A stretch of 27,031 nt of DNA from UBA2277 sp035477615. Lineage in GTDB: Bacteria > Patescibacteriota > Microgenomatia > UBA1400 > MFAQ01. The notes under the pieces are model-generated. The model did no database searches. It saw only the letters and a list, made by a program, of their open reading frames with translations, and was not told the origin of the DNA. This document shows positions 13,382-22,018 of the stretch, in pieces (the first letter of the stretch is position 1; every line of letters starts with the position of its first letter). The DNA is taken from the NCBI GenBank assembly GCA_035477615.1, contig DATIKJ010000043.1, forward strand, positions 1-27,031, written 5' to 3'. A program made the translations under genes and the position numbers.

Positions 13382-14956
13382 ATGAAGCAAGCTGTAGCCT
13401 ACCTTCGTGTAAGTACAGATGGACAGGACACGAAGTCACAACGGAGCAAAATTGAAGAATACGCTGAAGCAAACGGTTATGAAGTTGAACAGTGGTTCGT
13501 CGACGAGGCCTTATCTGGAACTTTGGACGATAGGCCTCAATTGCTTGCCCTGAAAGAGTGGGTTCCGAAAAATGATGGAAAAAGTATTTTGATGGTTGGT
13601 CTTGACCGCCTTGCTCGTGACTTCACAATTTACGCCGACTTCTCATCTCTCTTTTTGAGCCATAACGTACACGCCGTTTATTTAAACTGCCCCACCATAG
13701 GAGAACCTTCCATTGACACATTACTGCAAAATATTCTCGCGGCATTTGCAGCCTATGAAAAGGATGTTATTAGGGACAGAATGCAACGAGGGAAAAACTA
13801 CAAATTGAAAAATGGAATAATAGCGGCTGGTGGCCCACCACTGTTCGGTTACAAGTACAGAGTTGAATATTATCCAAACGGCAAAAAGGATAAATTTTAT
13901 GAAATAAACGAGGAAGAGGCTGAAACTGTAAGACTCATGTTCAGAATGTTACTAAGTGAGAAATGGAAAGTTCAGGGGATAGGTCGTGAACTTACTAGAC
14001 TACAGGTGCGAACACGTTCTGGTACTACGAGGTGGGCACCATCATCAACCAGAAGCCTTTTGTGTAATACGACTTACATGGGTGAATACAGGTATGGCAA
14101 AACCAAAATGTCGGGAGTAGGAAAAAACCGACATGAGATACCAAGAGCTTATGAAGAGCAGTTGGTGGTAAAAGTCCCAGCAATAATCAGTGAAGATGAT
14201 TTTAATAGGGCACAGGAGATTTTGAAAAGACTAGGTCAAGGTCTGGGTGGGCGTCAGCGGAAGAAAAATAATTTTCTTCTCTCTGGATTAATGCGTTGTG
14301 GAAAATGTAATTTTCTGTATTCTGGAGGAGGACATAAGTCTGGAAAAAATATCCATTCGTATTACCGATGTAACTCAATAAATAAATACAATGAAAAAGG
14401 AGAACACCATTCGTGTGGCAATGCAACTTTAAAAACAGGAGTAGCTGATGGTGCCGTATGGAATGCACTGGCGGAAATATTAATTGACCCAGACAAAATA
14501 AAAAACGGAGTTGACACTGCAAAAAGAGAAAGTGAGATTGAAGGAATGTATGATGACCTTATAACCCTTGTAAATGTCCAAGATAGAATTGAAGAGGAGA
14601 AAAAAAGACTTGTCTCAGGCTTCGCGAAAGGCATATTGACTGAGGAAGAGGTAAGGGAATATAGGAAAGATTTAAGTGAAAGGGAAAAGGTTACTAGCGA
14701 CAAAATGACAGAAATAAATATGCAAGTAAATTCGGCAATGTGGAATTTAGGCGATATTGAGTTTGGTCCAGCGAAAACAAGGAAGGAGGTCGACGGCTAT
14801 TCTTATGATAAGAAACTGGAATTAGTAAAAACATACGTGTCCGAGGTTAGAGTTCTACCAACAGAACCGACAAAACTTGAAATTGTTTTTAGACTTCCGA
14901 TTAAACCTGCGAAAACTGTTGTAACACTAGACAACTTGCCCCCAAACCAGGAATAA
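13382..14956 (+). CDS. Large serine recombinase (site-specific integrase)
   Basis: The N-terminal resolvase domain has YLRVSTDGQ with the catalytic Ser11 and Arg9, and LDRLARD at about residues 74-80. The 'recombinase' DNA-binding domain follows from about 150 (PLFGYKY...), then a zinc ribbon at about 306-346 (CGKCNF...YRC...SC). A long Glu/Lys coiled-coil segment (about 375-440) of the kind that controls integration versus excision comes next. It would integrate and excise the element through a covalent 5'-phosphoserine intermediate without host factors. As integrated it has 524 residues. Its final codons (LPPNQE) and stop lie beyond attR, in host DNA. In the circular form the frame would instead continue from attP into 177-295, giving about 558 residues. 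Confidence 0.95.
   Translation: MKQAVAYLRVSTDGQDTKSQRSKIEEYAEANGYEVEQWFVDEALSGTLDDRPQLLALKEWVPKNDGKSILMVGLDRLARDFTIYADFSSLFLSHNVHAVYLNCPTIGEPSIDTLLQNILAAFAAYEKDVIRDRMQRGKNYKLKNGIIAAGGPPLFGYKYRVEYYPNGKKDKFYEINEEEAETVRLMFRMLLSEKWKVQGIGRELTRLQVRTRSGTTRWAPSSTRSLLCNTTYMGEYRYGKTKMSGVGKNRHEIPRAYEEQLVVKVPAIISEDDFNRAQEILKRLGQGLGGRQRKKNNFLLSGLMRCGKCNFLYSGGGHKSGKNIHSYYRCNSINKYNEKGEHHSCGNATLKTGVADGAVWNALAEILIDPDKIKNGVDTAKRESEIEGMYDDLITLVNVQDRIEEEKKRLVSGFAKGILTEEEVREYRKDLSEREKVTSDKMTEINMQVNSAMWNLGDIEFGPAKTRKEVDGYSYDKKLELVKTYVSEVRVLPTEPTKLEIVFRLPIKPAKTVVTLDNLPPNQE
14932..14945. repeat. attR attachment site, inside the recombinase 3' end
   Basis: CAACTTGCCCCCAA corresponds to the copy at 169-182 with 12 of 14 matches; the first 8 bases are identical. 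Element DNA lies to the left and host hydrolase codons to the right. The minus strand here reads the host PGLGAS codons. Dyad half-sites TAACA...AC.ACT on the left and their counterpart at 184-198 would form the attP arms in the circle (inference). Confidence 0.8.
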
Positions 14957-15671
14957 TAATGGTCGATCGAACTAAATTATTATTTGAAGAAAATATATTT
15001 AAATAGTCAATATTTATTTCAGGACGTTTTGTACTATTTGTTCTATTTTCTGGATTTCCAAACCAAATGTTGGAAATCTTTAGAGATGAAGGTTTAGTAA
15101 TAAATATCTGACTACCATTCAAATATAATCTGTATGAATTATTTTCGTCTGAAAAAATTTCAAAGGTATTCCAAGTATTTAAATTAACAGATGTAATAAT
15201 CGTTGAATTTTGAGTATCTACACAACTCGGAACACTCAGCGGGCAAATTGAAGATGAAATACCTATCGTTGTTGCACTACTTGGCCAAATTTGAAATATT
15301 GTATCTCCTTCACGTAAACTTGTAGTTGTTCCGTTTTGAAGCAATTTATTAGAAAATACTATTCCAGCACCATAATTAAGTGGTCCAGAAAACATAAATC
15401 TAACATTTATTCTGAAACTATTTTCAGGGATAGTTACGTTCTTTAAATAAATATAAGGAGATGCTGTTCCATTTTGAGAAAAAATATGAAGAAAAGAATT
15501 TTGTTGAATATCTACTGTTCCTCCAGAAGGGACATTAACTACCCAATTTGTTGAATTAATGGAAGAAAAATCATCATTCAATATTTCATTTGCTCTTATT
15601 GAGCTTGTAAAACTAAAAAATGTTATGATTCCAATAATTACCCCAACAAGAAGCGTGGTGCAGGACTTCAT
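14940..15671 (-). pseudogene. 5' part of interrupted secreted LamG + alpha/beta-hydrolase gene
   Basis: Starts ATG at 15671 with a signal peptide (MKSCTTLLVGVIIGIITFFSF...), then a LamG/concanavalin-like beta-sandwich over about residues 30-225 (NDDFSSINSTNWVV, FRINVRFMFSG, NTWNTFEIFSDENNSYRLYL, INIDYLNIFS). It ends at TIIIPGLGAS, the oxyanion-loop start of a lipase-type hydrolase. In the integrated state the frame runs ten more codons into the element (to 14901), giving a 256-aa truncated product. The missing part is at 1-176 and beyond the window. The intact protein would be exported, with a glycan-binding domain ahead of a lipase/esterase-like domain. The base composition is AT-rich compared with the glycan genes to the right. 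Confidence 0.85.
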
Positions 15672-15705
15672 TGTATAGATTTATTTATTAAATAATCGCA
15701 AACAA

Positions 15706-16578
15706 GTGAAAAAGTACAACTTAACCATAGTAATAGTAACATTTAATTCAGAAAAATACATTGAAAAATGTATAGAATCTATATCAAAATCGAATATTAA
15801 AAAAATTAACTACAAAATAAAAATAATTGACAATAATTCTAGTGACGGCACTTCAAATATTATTGAAAAAATTAAGAATAATAAAATATTTTATATAAAC
15901 AACAAAAAAAATTATGGATTTGCTCATGCTGTTAATCAGGGTATATCAGAACAAGAAGGTGATGGTTATGTGTTACTTCTTAATCCGGATACCGTTTTAG
16001 AAAAAGAATCGTTGTTAAACTTAATTAAATGTGCAGAGATAAATAATGCAGGAATTTGTGGTGGTACGACAATTGATGATTACGGGAAAGAAAGTGGAAG
16101 TTATTTTCGAAAACCAAATCTAATGGTTGGACTCTTTGACTTTACCAATCTTAGAAAATTATGTAAAGACGATAGATGGCATAAATATTTTTACTTTCAA
16201 AAAAAAGATAATGGTAAGAAATCATTTCCTGTAGATGTAGTTACTGGAGGTTTTATGTTAATAGACAAAAAAACAATTAATAAAATTGGATTATTTGATG
16301 AATCATATTTTATGTATCTTGAAGATGTCGATTATTGTTTAAAAGCATCCAAGGCGGGAATAAAAATATTTCATACAAATATGTCAAAAATTAAACATAC
16401 TGGTGGAGCAAGTAGTAATAACAAAGACAAGATAAGGCACACATCTTGGTTGAAATCTAGAAAAATATATTTTTTAAAACATTTTGGAATATTAGAAAAT
16501 ATTATTATTCAACCAGTATTTTTATTTGACGATTTATTAATCCTTATTAGAAAAATTATAAAAAATTTTGCAAAATAA
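15706..16578 (+). CDS. GT2 family glycosyltransferase (rhamnosyltransferase-like)
   Basis: GTG start at 15706. The GT-A fold is visible: IVTFNSEKYIEKCIESI, then IDNNSSDGT, NYGFAHAVNQG and LLNPDTVLE as the DxD-equivalent. The acceptor region FDESYFMYLEDVDYCLKASKAG is typical of the WcaA/RfbN-like group that adds rhamnose or related sugars from nucleotide donors. It is soluble, with a hydrophobic C-terminal helix pair for membrane contact. It is clearly more AT-rich than the following genes (long A/T runs, AAA/ATA codons), which suggests a separate origin. It is divergent from the interrupted hydrolase with 34 bp between starts. It leads the surface-glycan cluster, 49 bp before the flippase start. 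Confidence 0.9.
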   Translation: MKKYNLTIVIVTFNSEKYIEKCIESISKSNIKKINYKIKIIDNNSSDGTSNIIEKIKNNKIFYINNKKNYGFAHAVNQGISEQEGDGYVLLLNPDTVLEKESLLNLIKCAEINNAGICGGTTIDDYGKESGSYFRKPNLMVGLFDFTNLRKLCKDDRWHKYFYFQKKDNGKKSFPVDVVTGGFMLIDKKTINKIGLFDESYFMYLEDVDYCLKASKAGIKIFHTNMSKIKHTGGASSNNKDKIRHTSWLKSRKIYFLKHFGILENIIIQPVFLFDDLLILIRKIIKNFAK

Positions 16579-16627
16579 GGTAACTCATCAAAATCTAATT
16601 TATAATGAAAGCTTAAGGGGTAATTTT

Positions 16628-17935
16628 ATGTCCATCAAAGCAAGTCTCATCAAAAATACCGGTTTTAATCTCGCAGGATACATCTACTTGCTTGTTACCA
16701 GCTTTTTTTCCATCTCCATATTACTTGGAAACTTGGGCAGAGATCTGTTTGGTGTCTATCTCTTCCTTGGTTCATTTATTCCCTTAGCGGCCGTTTTTGA
16801 TTTTGGTATTTCCAATGCCATTGTTCGTCGCCTCTCACTACCAGACATAACCAAGAGTGAAAAAGTTACGGCTTGGAAAACTTCATTTAGTCTCTTTCTT
16901 GTCATCAGTATTAGTCTCTCTCTGGTAGTTGGCGGAATTCTGCTCTTTGTCACGAGAACTCTACCCATGTTCAAAATAATTGACCCAATTATTCTTAACT
17001 GGACAGTATTGATCTTGGTCATTACTGTTTTTGTTAATCACCTTAACTCTCATTTTTTAAGCCTTCCTCAAGCAGAACAGCGTTTTGATGTTTTTAACTC
17101 AAAAACATTACTAGTCGGCACCGGAAACACGCTTCTTTCCGCCATCCTCTCAGCTTTCTTCCCCAATCTCGCCCTAATATTTCTCTTACAATTGGTTTTT
17201 CATATTTTTACTAGTATCTACATGACAATCTATTCATATCGTATCTTCCCTGGAAAAAGCTTTCTTCCAGGATACAACGAAGAAGAGGGGAGAGGTCTTG
17301 TTGATTTTGGATTAAAAAACTTTGCTGGTACACTTGCCAATCAGGCCGATGTCCAAATTTCCAAGTATGCCTTGGGGTCTTTATCTTCTGCTTCAGCCAT
17401 TACAGCCTTCTCCATCCCTCAAAATATTGTCCTCAAAGCCGCCGGAGTCATATCGCAAATTGCTCAGGTTGTTTTTCCCCTAAGCTCTTCACTACTCGAA
17501 AAAAGCCGTATCGAAAAACTAAAGAAGATGGTTCTTGGCATAGAGGCGCTTACTTTTCTCTGTGGTATCTTGGCTATCACACTCTCATTTACCGTCGGCA
17601 GAGAATTTTTACTTTGGTGGCTGAAAGATGAGATAGTTGTTAGTGCCGCCTTCCCCATACTCAAAATTTTGAGCATTCACTTTTTGATCACCGCTCTTAC
17701 TCCAATTCCGTCAGTACTGGTTCAAAGTATTGGCAAACCCCAGATAACCTCGTTTTTTGCCATCCTCACGGCTGTTGTTGATGGCATAGCCATGTTTATC
17801 CTAATTCCACAATTCGGCGTTTTGGGAGCGGCCTATGCCACCTTGCTAAGCTCCATCCTCACTGTACCTCCTTTCCTTATCGTTGCTTGGGTCTTGTTTA
17901 ACAAGGAGATAAAAAGAACTCTATCTCTTGCCTAA
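16628..17935 (+). CDS. Wzx-type polysaccharide flippase (MOP family), 435 aa
   Basis: The start is ATG at 16628, preceded by AAGGGG 8 bases away; a longer frame from 16568 overlaps the preceding gene and has no such site. About 12-14 hydrophobic segments span the protein, beginning with NTGFNLAGYIYLLVTSFF, the usual entry helix of oligosaccharide flippases. GIAMFILIPQFGVLGAAYATLLSSI near the C-terminus is another family hallmark. It would move undecaprenyl-linked oligosaccharides across the membrane. Glycosyltransferases sit on both sides, with 20 bp to the next gene. Confidence 0.9.
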   Translation: MSIKASLIKNTGFNLAGYIYLLVTSFFSISILLGNLGRDLFGVYLFLGSFIPLAAVFDFGISNAIVRRLSLPDITKSEKVTAWKTSFSLFLVISISLSLVVGGILLFVTRTLPMFKIIDPIILNWTVLILVITVFVNHLNSHFLSLPQAEQRFDVFNSKTLLVGTGNTLLSAILSAFFPNLALIFLLQLVFHIFTSIYMTIYSYRIFPGKSFLPGYNEEEGRGLVDFGLKNFAGTLANQADVQISKYALGSLSSASAITAFSIPQNIVLKAAGVISQIAQVVFPLSSSLLEKSRIEKLKKMVLGIEALTFLCGILAITLSFTVGREFLLWWLKDEIVVSAAFPILKILSIHFLITALTPIPSVLVQSIGKPQITSFFAILTAVVDGIAMFILIPQFGVLGAAYATLLSSILTVPPFLIVAWVLFNKEIKRTLSLA

Positions 17936-17957
17936 ATTAGGTTAGAATATACCTAAT
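17936..17957 (+). promoter_or_regulatory. Dyad across a glycosyltransferase start codon
   Basis: ATTAGGT (17936-17942) and ACCTAAT (17951-17957) are perfect inverted repeats separated by 8 bp that include TAGAAT, a possible -10 element. The right arm runs into the ATG at 17956. It could be an operator, a start-codon hairpin, or an internal promoter for a nearly leaderless message. Confidence 0.4.
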
Positions 17958-18786
17958 GAAAACGAAGGTTGCCGCAGTAATTCTAAACTACAAACATCTC
18001 GACGATACCCTCTCTTGTCTTTCGGCTTTGAAGAAAGCAGATCAGGGCAAGGATGTTGTGTACTATGTTGTCGATAACTCACCCACCAAAGAAACTGCTA
18101 AAGTTTTCAAAACATCATATCCCAAAGTCGTTTACATCAGCTCTCCTACAAACCCCGGGTTTGCCGGAGGTAATAATCTCGCCATCAGGCAAATACTGGA
18201 AAAAAATTTTACTCACGTCCTCATTATTAATCCAGACGTTACCGTCGGAAAACGTTTTTTTACTCCACTTCTAAAACATTTTGAAGATAATAAAGTTGCT
18301 ATTGTTGCTCCCGCCATCTCTCATACCCAGAAAAATATTAAAATGTTTGGTCTCGAAGGTAAGGTGAACTGGGATCTGGCCAAACCAGAACATCGAAACA
18401 TAAAACATCTAAGATCAAAAAAACCAATCAACTGCGAATTTGTTACTTTTGCCTGTGTCTTAATTAGTACGGACAACTTCAGAAAAGTCGGCCTGCTGGA
18501 TGAAGGCTACTTTATGTACCTTGAGGATGTTGATTACTGTCTCACCACCAAGAAAGATGGTTACAAAATAATTCTTGATCCATCAGTTCTTATTTCCCAC
18601 GAAACTTCTTCCTCATTCAAGCATCCCACCCAAAAACTAAAAATCAGTTTCAAAAGCCACCTTCGCTTTATCCACAAGTGGCTTAGTCCACTTAAGAGAA
18701 TCAGACCATTAATCTATATTTTTCTCCTTTATCCCTACCTCTACTTTTTGTGGACATATCATGAATACAAGTATCGACAAAAATAG
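17956..18786 (+). CDS. GT2 family glycosyltransferase
   Basis: 276 aa with VILNYKHLDDTLSCLSALKK, VVDNSPTKET, NPGFAGGNNLAIRQ, INPDVTVG and GYFMYLEDVDYCLTTKKDGY, the same motif order as the first GT2 of the locus, so probably also a rhamnosyl/hexosyltransferase of the WcaE/RfbF-like group. The C-terminal 45 residues contain a hydrophobic helix with basic flanks (RPLIYIFLLYPYLYFLW) that would hold it to the inner membrane. The 3' end overlaps the next gene by 26 bp, indicating a shared message. GC content is higher than that of the GT2 at 15706, suggesting they were not recently duplicated. Confidence 0.9.
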   Translation: MKTKVAAVILNYKHLDDTLSCLSALKKADQGKDVVYYVVDNSPTKETAKVFKTSYPKVVYISSPTNPGFAGGNNLAIRQILEKNFTHVLIINPDVTVGKRFFTPLLKHFEDNKVAIVAPAISHTQKNIKMFGLEGKVNWDLAKPEHRNIKHLRSKKPINCEFVTFACVLISTDNFRKVGLLDEGYFMYLEDVDYCLTTKKDGYKIILDPSVLISHETSSSFKHPTQKLKISFKSHLRFIHKWLSPLKRIRPLIYIFLLYPYLYFLWTYHEYKYRQK

Positions 18787-20167
18787 ATTACCCCAAATTG
18801 CGAAAATAATCGTACTTGGTTTGTTGGTGGTTATCACTGCCAGTATTGTCAACCGAATATTTTCTTCACCCTTTGATTTTGATGAATCAGCTAACTTGAT
18901 CTTGTCAAAAGTTCTTCAGCAAACCGGTAGTTACTCAAGCTACGAAACTGTCTTAGATCCCATCATCACTACCGGCCCCACAGTCATATTTCCAGTCACC
19001 TTTGCTTTATCATTTAACAACGTCTTCGTTCCCAGACTTGTAATTTTGGTTTATTCACTACTTCTGATCTACATTATTTTTTCAAAGATATTACAAAAAA
19101 CATCTGCCAAAGCACTTTTCCTTTTTTTACTCTGTCTTACCCCTTATTACTTCTATTTTTCATCACATGTTCTTGGTGAGGTTCCAGCGCTATTTCTCTC
19201 TCTCACTGGGCTGTACTTTTTGCATAACAAGAAATATTTTCTCTCTGGGCTGTTTTTAGTTTTATCCATTATTACCAAAAATATATTTCTCATATCACTA
19301 GCGCCAGCAATCTATCTTCTCTATACCCAAAGAAACGAATTATCACGCCAAAATCTTATTCGTTTTGTTATTCCCATCATTTTAATTATCGGCTCGTGGG
19401 AAATTTACAAATTGGAAACTCTAAACTTTTCTCTTCGAAGTTACTACGACAATTTCTATCAACTGATGCGCTACAACAAAAGTCTTACCAAGGCCCACCC
19501 CGAGTACTTCCTCGACAGACTTGATATGCTAGGCGGAACCTTTGGTGTCAATGGACTGTTAATTTTATTTATCATGCCGGTACTATCCATTTACTCATTT
19601 ATTAAGAACAAAAACTATCTAATAAAATCGATTGCTTTATTTGTTTTGGTATATCTTCTCTATTATTTTGCCCTTGGCTCTACCTCTTGGTACAGACATT
19701 TTTTTCCTATATTCATGTTATTTATCATCCTTCTTTCCGACATGGCCAGCCTTATTCGATTATCAAAATACTCGCTTATTCCCATCATTATTTATTTCCT
19801 CACCTGCCTTATCTTTTCCACCAACAACGCGAGATATCTTTCAAAACAAAATCTACTCCCTCTATACGACCAAACAGGGAACAAATATCTAGAAAGAGCA
19901 GATCTTCTAGATCAGCAGCTTGCGGCTGCAACATATATTTCCTCACTCGAGCAAAAAGAAAGGGTTGCCGGAATCGGCTGGTACAACGCACCTGAAATAT
20001 CGTTCCTGGCAAATAGACAAATACTGAAGACTCCCACAGACAAAGATGTGTCATATTTAATTAGTCACCCGTTTGGCTATGACTTTGATGACGCCATTAC
20101 AAACTATCCTGACAAAGAGACAGTTATAGACACACCACTATATAAAATCTATAAAAAAAATGACTAA
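18761..20167 (+). CDS. GT-C membrane glycosyltransferase (GT39/ArnT-like), 468 aa
   Basis: About 10-12 hydrophobic helices, with the first periplasmic loop carrying FDFDESANLILSKVL. This acidic DE motif is the catalytic signature of polyprenyl-phosphate-sugar-dependent GT39/ArnT-like enzymes. VLGEVPALFLSLTGLYFL is another family-like segment. The C-terminal 90 residues form a soluble domain. It would transfer a sugar from a lipid-phosphate donor to a glycan or protein on the outer face of the membrane. It starts inside the upstream GT2 gene and overlaps the acyltransferase by 8 bp. Confidence 0.85.
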   Translation: MNTSIDKNRLPQIAKIIVLGLLVVITASIVNRIFSSPFDFDESANLILSKVLQQTGSYSSYETVLDPIITTGPTVIFPVTFALSFNNVFVPRLVILVYSLLLIYIIFSKILQKTSAKALFLFLLCLTPYYFYFSSHVLGEVPALFLSLTGLYFLHNKKYFLSGLFLVLSIITKNIFLISLAPAIYLLYTQRNELSRQNLIRFVIPIILIIGSWEIYKLETLNFSLRSYYDNFYQLMRYNKSLTKAHPEYFLDRLDMLGGTFGVNGLLILFIMPVLSIYSFIKNKNYLIKSIALFVLVYLLYYFALGSTSWYRHFFPIFMLFIILLSDMASLIRLSKYSLIPIIIYFLTCLIFSTNNARYLSKQNLLPLYDQTGNKYLERADLLDQQLAAATYISSLEQKERVAGIGWYNAPEISFLANRQILKTPTDKDVSYLISHPFGYDFDDAITNYPDKETVIDTPLYKIYKKND

Positions 20168-21296
20168 CAATATCAATCGTTTTTCCAAGCTCGATGGTCT
20201 TCGTGGTTTACTAGCTCTCATTGTTTGTCTCAATCATTCCTTTATGGTGGTAACAATACCCACTTTTGCCAATGTCTGGCAACAAAACCCATTAATCTTC
20301 AATGGCCTTCAAAGTAAAATACAACAACTCTTAATGCTCCTTGGAAATGGGGGGGCAGCTGTCACCCTCTTTTTTCTTCTATCAGGTCTGGTTCTTGGTC
20401 AATCACTTTCCCGTATAAACATAAATCTAAAAGGCATTTTTGGTTTTCTAGTAAAAAGAATCATTCGCCTTTATCCTGTTTATCTGGTAATTGTCTTTCT
20501 CACAGCTCTTTATATGAAGTTTGGTTTTGTATATGAGACCTTTCCTTACTCATCCGCCTGGTTCAACTGGTGGATGAATTTCCAAATGACCTTTAAAGAA
20601 TTTTTCCTAAACTTTTTCTTCATTCATACCTATCTTGGGGGAGTAACCTGGACTTTAAGGGTTATCCTTATTATGTCTTTTATCTTCCCAGTGTTTTTCT
20701 TAATAAACAAGAAAACTACCTGGTGGATAGATATCCTTATCACCGTACTTTTGGTTTACTTAAGTTTTACCCTATTAAACATCGATGGTTTCCGAGATCT
20801 CCGTTATACATATATGTTTTATCTCGGTTTGATAATCCCGAAGTTTAAAGATCTGTTCTCAAAGATCCCCAACAACTTTATTGTCGTCAGTCTACCTTTC
20901 CTGATTTTGCTTCTTTTGGGTTTCCGCTACCTCACCAATGAATACAAAGGGGGAGTAATCGAAAGCCTTGTGTCTTTCTTGATCATTGGCCTTGCTGCCT
21001 ACGGGAGCAAAGTCACTGTTCTCGATATATTGGAAGGAAAAATACTTCACTTCTTTGGCAAAATATCCTACAGTCTCTATCTCATTCATTTTTCAGTTCT
21101 CTATGTTTTGGGCAGACTCATGTTCCAAAATTTTCCCCAACTTCCATACCAAGATCAATATCTTTCCATTCATATTATTCTGTTTGTTCTCTCAACTGTA
21201 ACTGCGACAGGTATTTCTTATCTGGTTTATAAATTTGTCGAGATGCCATCCCAGACTCTAGCCAAAGCCGTTGGCGCAAAACTTTCTGAAGAATGA
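20160..21296 (+). CDS. OafA/YrhL-type membrane acyltransferase (acyltransferase 3)
   Basis: The N-terminus RFSKLDGLRGLLALIVCLNHS is the classical acyltransferase-3 signature, with its conserved Arg and His. GGAAVTLFFLLSGLVLGQSL follows. There are about ten membrane helices and no SGNH domain at the C-terminus, so it is of the short type (378 aa). It would O-acetylate or otherwise acylate the surface glycan, using cytoplasmic acyl-CoA. It overlaps the preceding gene by 8 bp and the next by 4 bp. Confidence 0.9.
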   Translation: MTNNINRFSKLDGLRGLLALIVCLNHSFMVVTIPTFANVWQQNPLIFNGLQSKIQQLLMLLGNGGAAVTLFFLLSGLVLGQSLSRININLKGIFGFLVKRIIRLYPVYLVIVFLTALYMKFGFVYETFPYSSAWFNWWMNFQMTFKEFFLNFFFIHTYLGGVTWTLRVILIMSFIFPVFFLINKKTTWWIDILITVLLVYLSFTLLNIDGFRDLRYTYMFYLGLIIPKFKDLFSKIPNNFIVVSLPFLILLLLGFRYLTNEYKGGVIESLVSFLIIGLAAYGSKVTVLDILEGKILHFFGKISYSLYLIHFSVLYVLGRLMFQNFPQLPYQDQYLSIHIILFVLSTVTATGISYLVYKFVEMPSQTLAKAVGAKLSEE

Positions 21297-22018
21297 AACT
21301 AACAGTTGTCATCATTTCCAAATCAGAAAAAATAAACCAGCTAGTACTTGGCTCAATTAATTTTGCCGATGAAATTATTATTGTCGTTGACAGCCCGATA
21401 AAGAGTCATAAAAAAACAGACAAAATTAAAATCTATTACCGTCCTCTAGAAAATGACTTCGCCTCCCAAAGGAACTTTGCCCTAAAAAATGCTCACGGCG
21501 ACTGGGTTCTCTTTGTTGATGACGATGAATATGTTGGTACTGAGCTACAAAGGGAAATTAAAAAAGAAATATCTCAAACAAAGTACTCTGGATTTTTATT
21601 AAAAAGAATTGATGTCTGTTTCCATCAGAGACTACTTCACGGTGAGACAGGTAATACTAAGCTTCTCCGACTGGCCAAGAGGAACTCAGGAAAATTTGAA
21701 AGGCCAGTTCATGAAAACTGGAAGATTAATGGTAGGGTAGGGGAGCTTCACTCGCCTCTTTACCATATTAAAGACAGCTTTATCAGTAGTTTCATCAGCC
21801 GGATGATCCAGTACTCAGATATCGATGCTCCAATTCTGACAAAAGAAAAAAAACCCTTTTCATTCTGGCGGCTTTTTCTTAATCCCAAAGGTAAATTTAT
21901 CCTAAACTATCTACTCAAGCTTGGCTTTCTCGATGGTACTGTCGGCCTCTTTTCCGCTTACCTTATGAGTGTGCAGTCGTTAACCGTACGTATCTTTCAA
22001 TGGACAAAAAGAAACTAA
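21293..22018 (+). CDS. GT2 glycosyltransferase, WaaE/KdtX-like, 241 aa
   Basis: MKLTVVIISKSEKINQLVLG lacks the usual long first loop. ADEIIIVVDSPIKSHK, RNFALKNAHGDWVLFVDDDEYVG and GNTKLLRLAKRNSGKFERPVHE match the WaaE/KdtX subgroup of GT2, which adds glucose or heptose to glycan cores. A 70-residue C-terminal part has a hydrophobic segment. It overlaps the acyltransferase by 4 bp and the next gene by 19 bp. Confidence 0.88.
   Translation: MKLTVVIISKSEKINQLVLGSINFADEIIIVVDSPIKSHKKTDKIKIYYRPLENDFASQRNFALKNAHGDWVLFVDDDEYVGTELQREIKKEISQTKYSGFLLKRIDVCFHQRLLHGETGNTKLLRLAKRNSGKFERPVHENWKINGRVGELHSPLYHIKDSFISSFISRMIQYSDIDAPILTKEKKPFSFWRLFLNPKGKFILNYLLKLGFLDGTVGLFSAYLMSVQSLTVRIFQWTKRN

Larger units (their letters stand above)
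169..14945. mobile_element. Serine-recombinase integrative element, about 14.8 kb, inserted in a hydrolase gene
   Basis: The boundaries come from a direct repeat at 169-182 and 14932-14945 (CAACTTGC.CC.AA, 12 of 14 positions equal) and from the restoration of one in-frame host gene when the interior is removed. A large serine recombinase lies directly against the right end. The interior holds two minus-strand operons, a plus-strand cargo trio, a replication/control block and a nuclease. No terminase, portal, major capsid, relaxase or VirB-type gene is recognisable, so the element is either a phage satellite/defective prophage or an integrative plasmid. Within a polarity block the genes are separated by only a few bases or overlap, which suggests an intact rather than decaying element. 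Confidence 0.85.
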
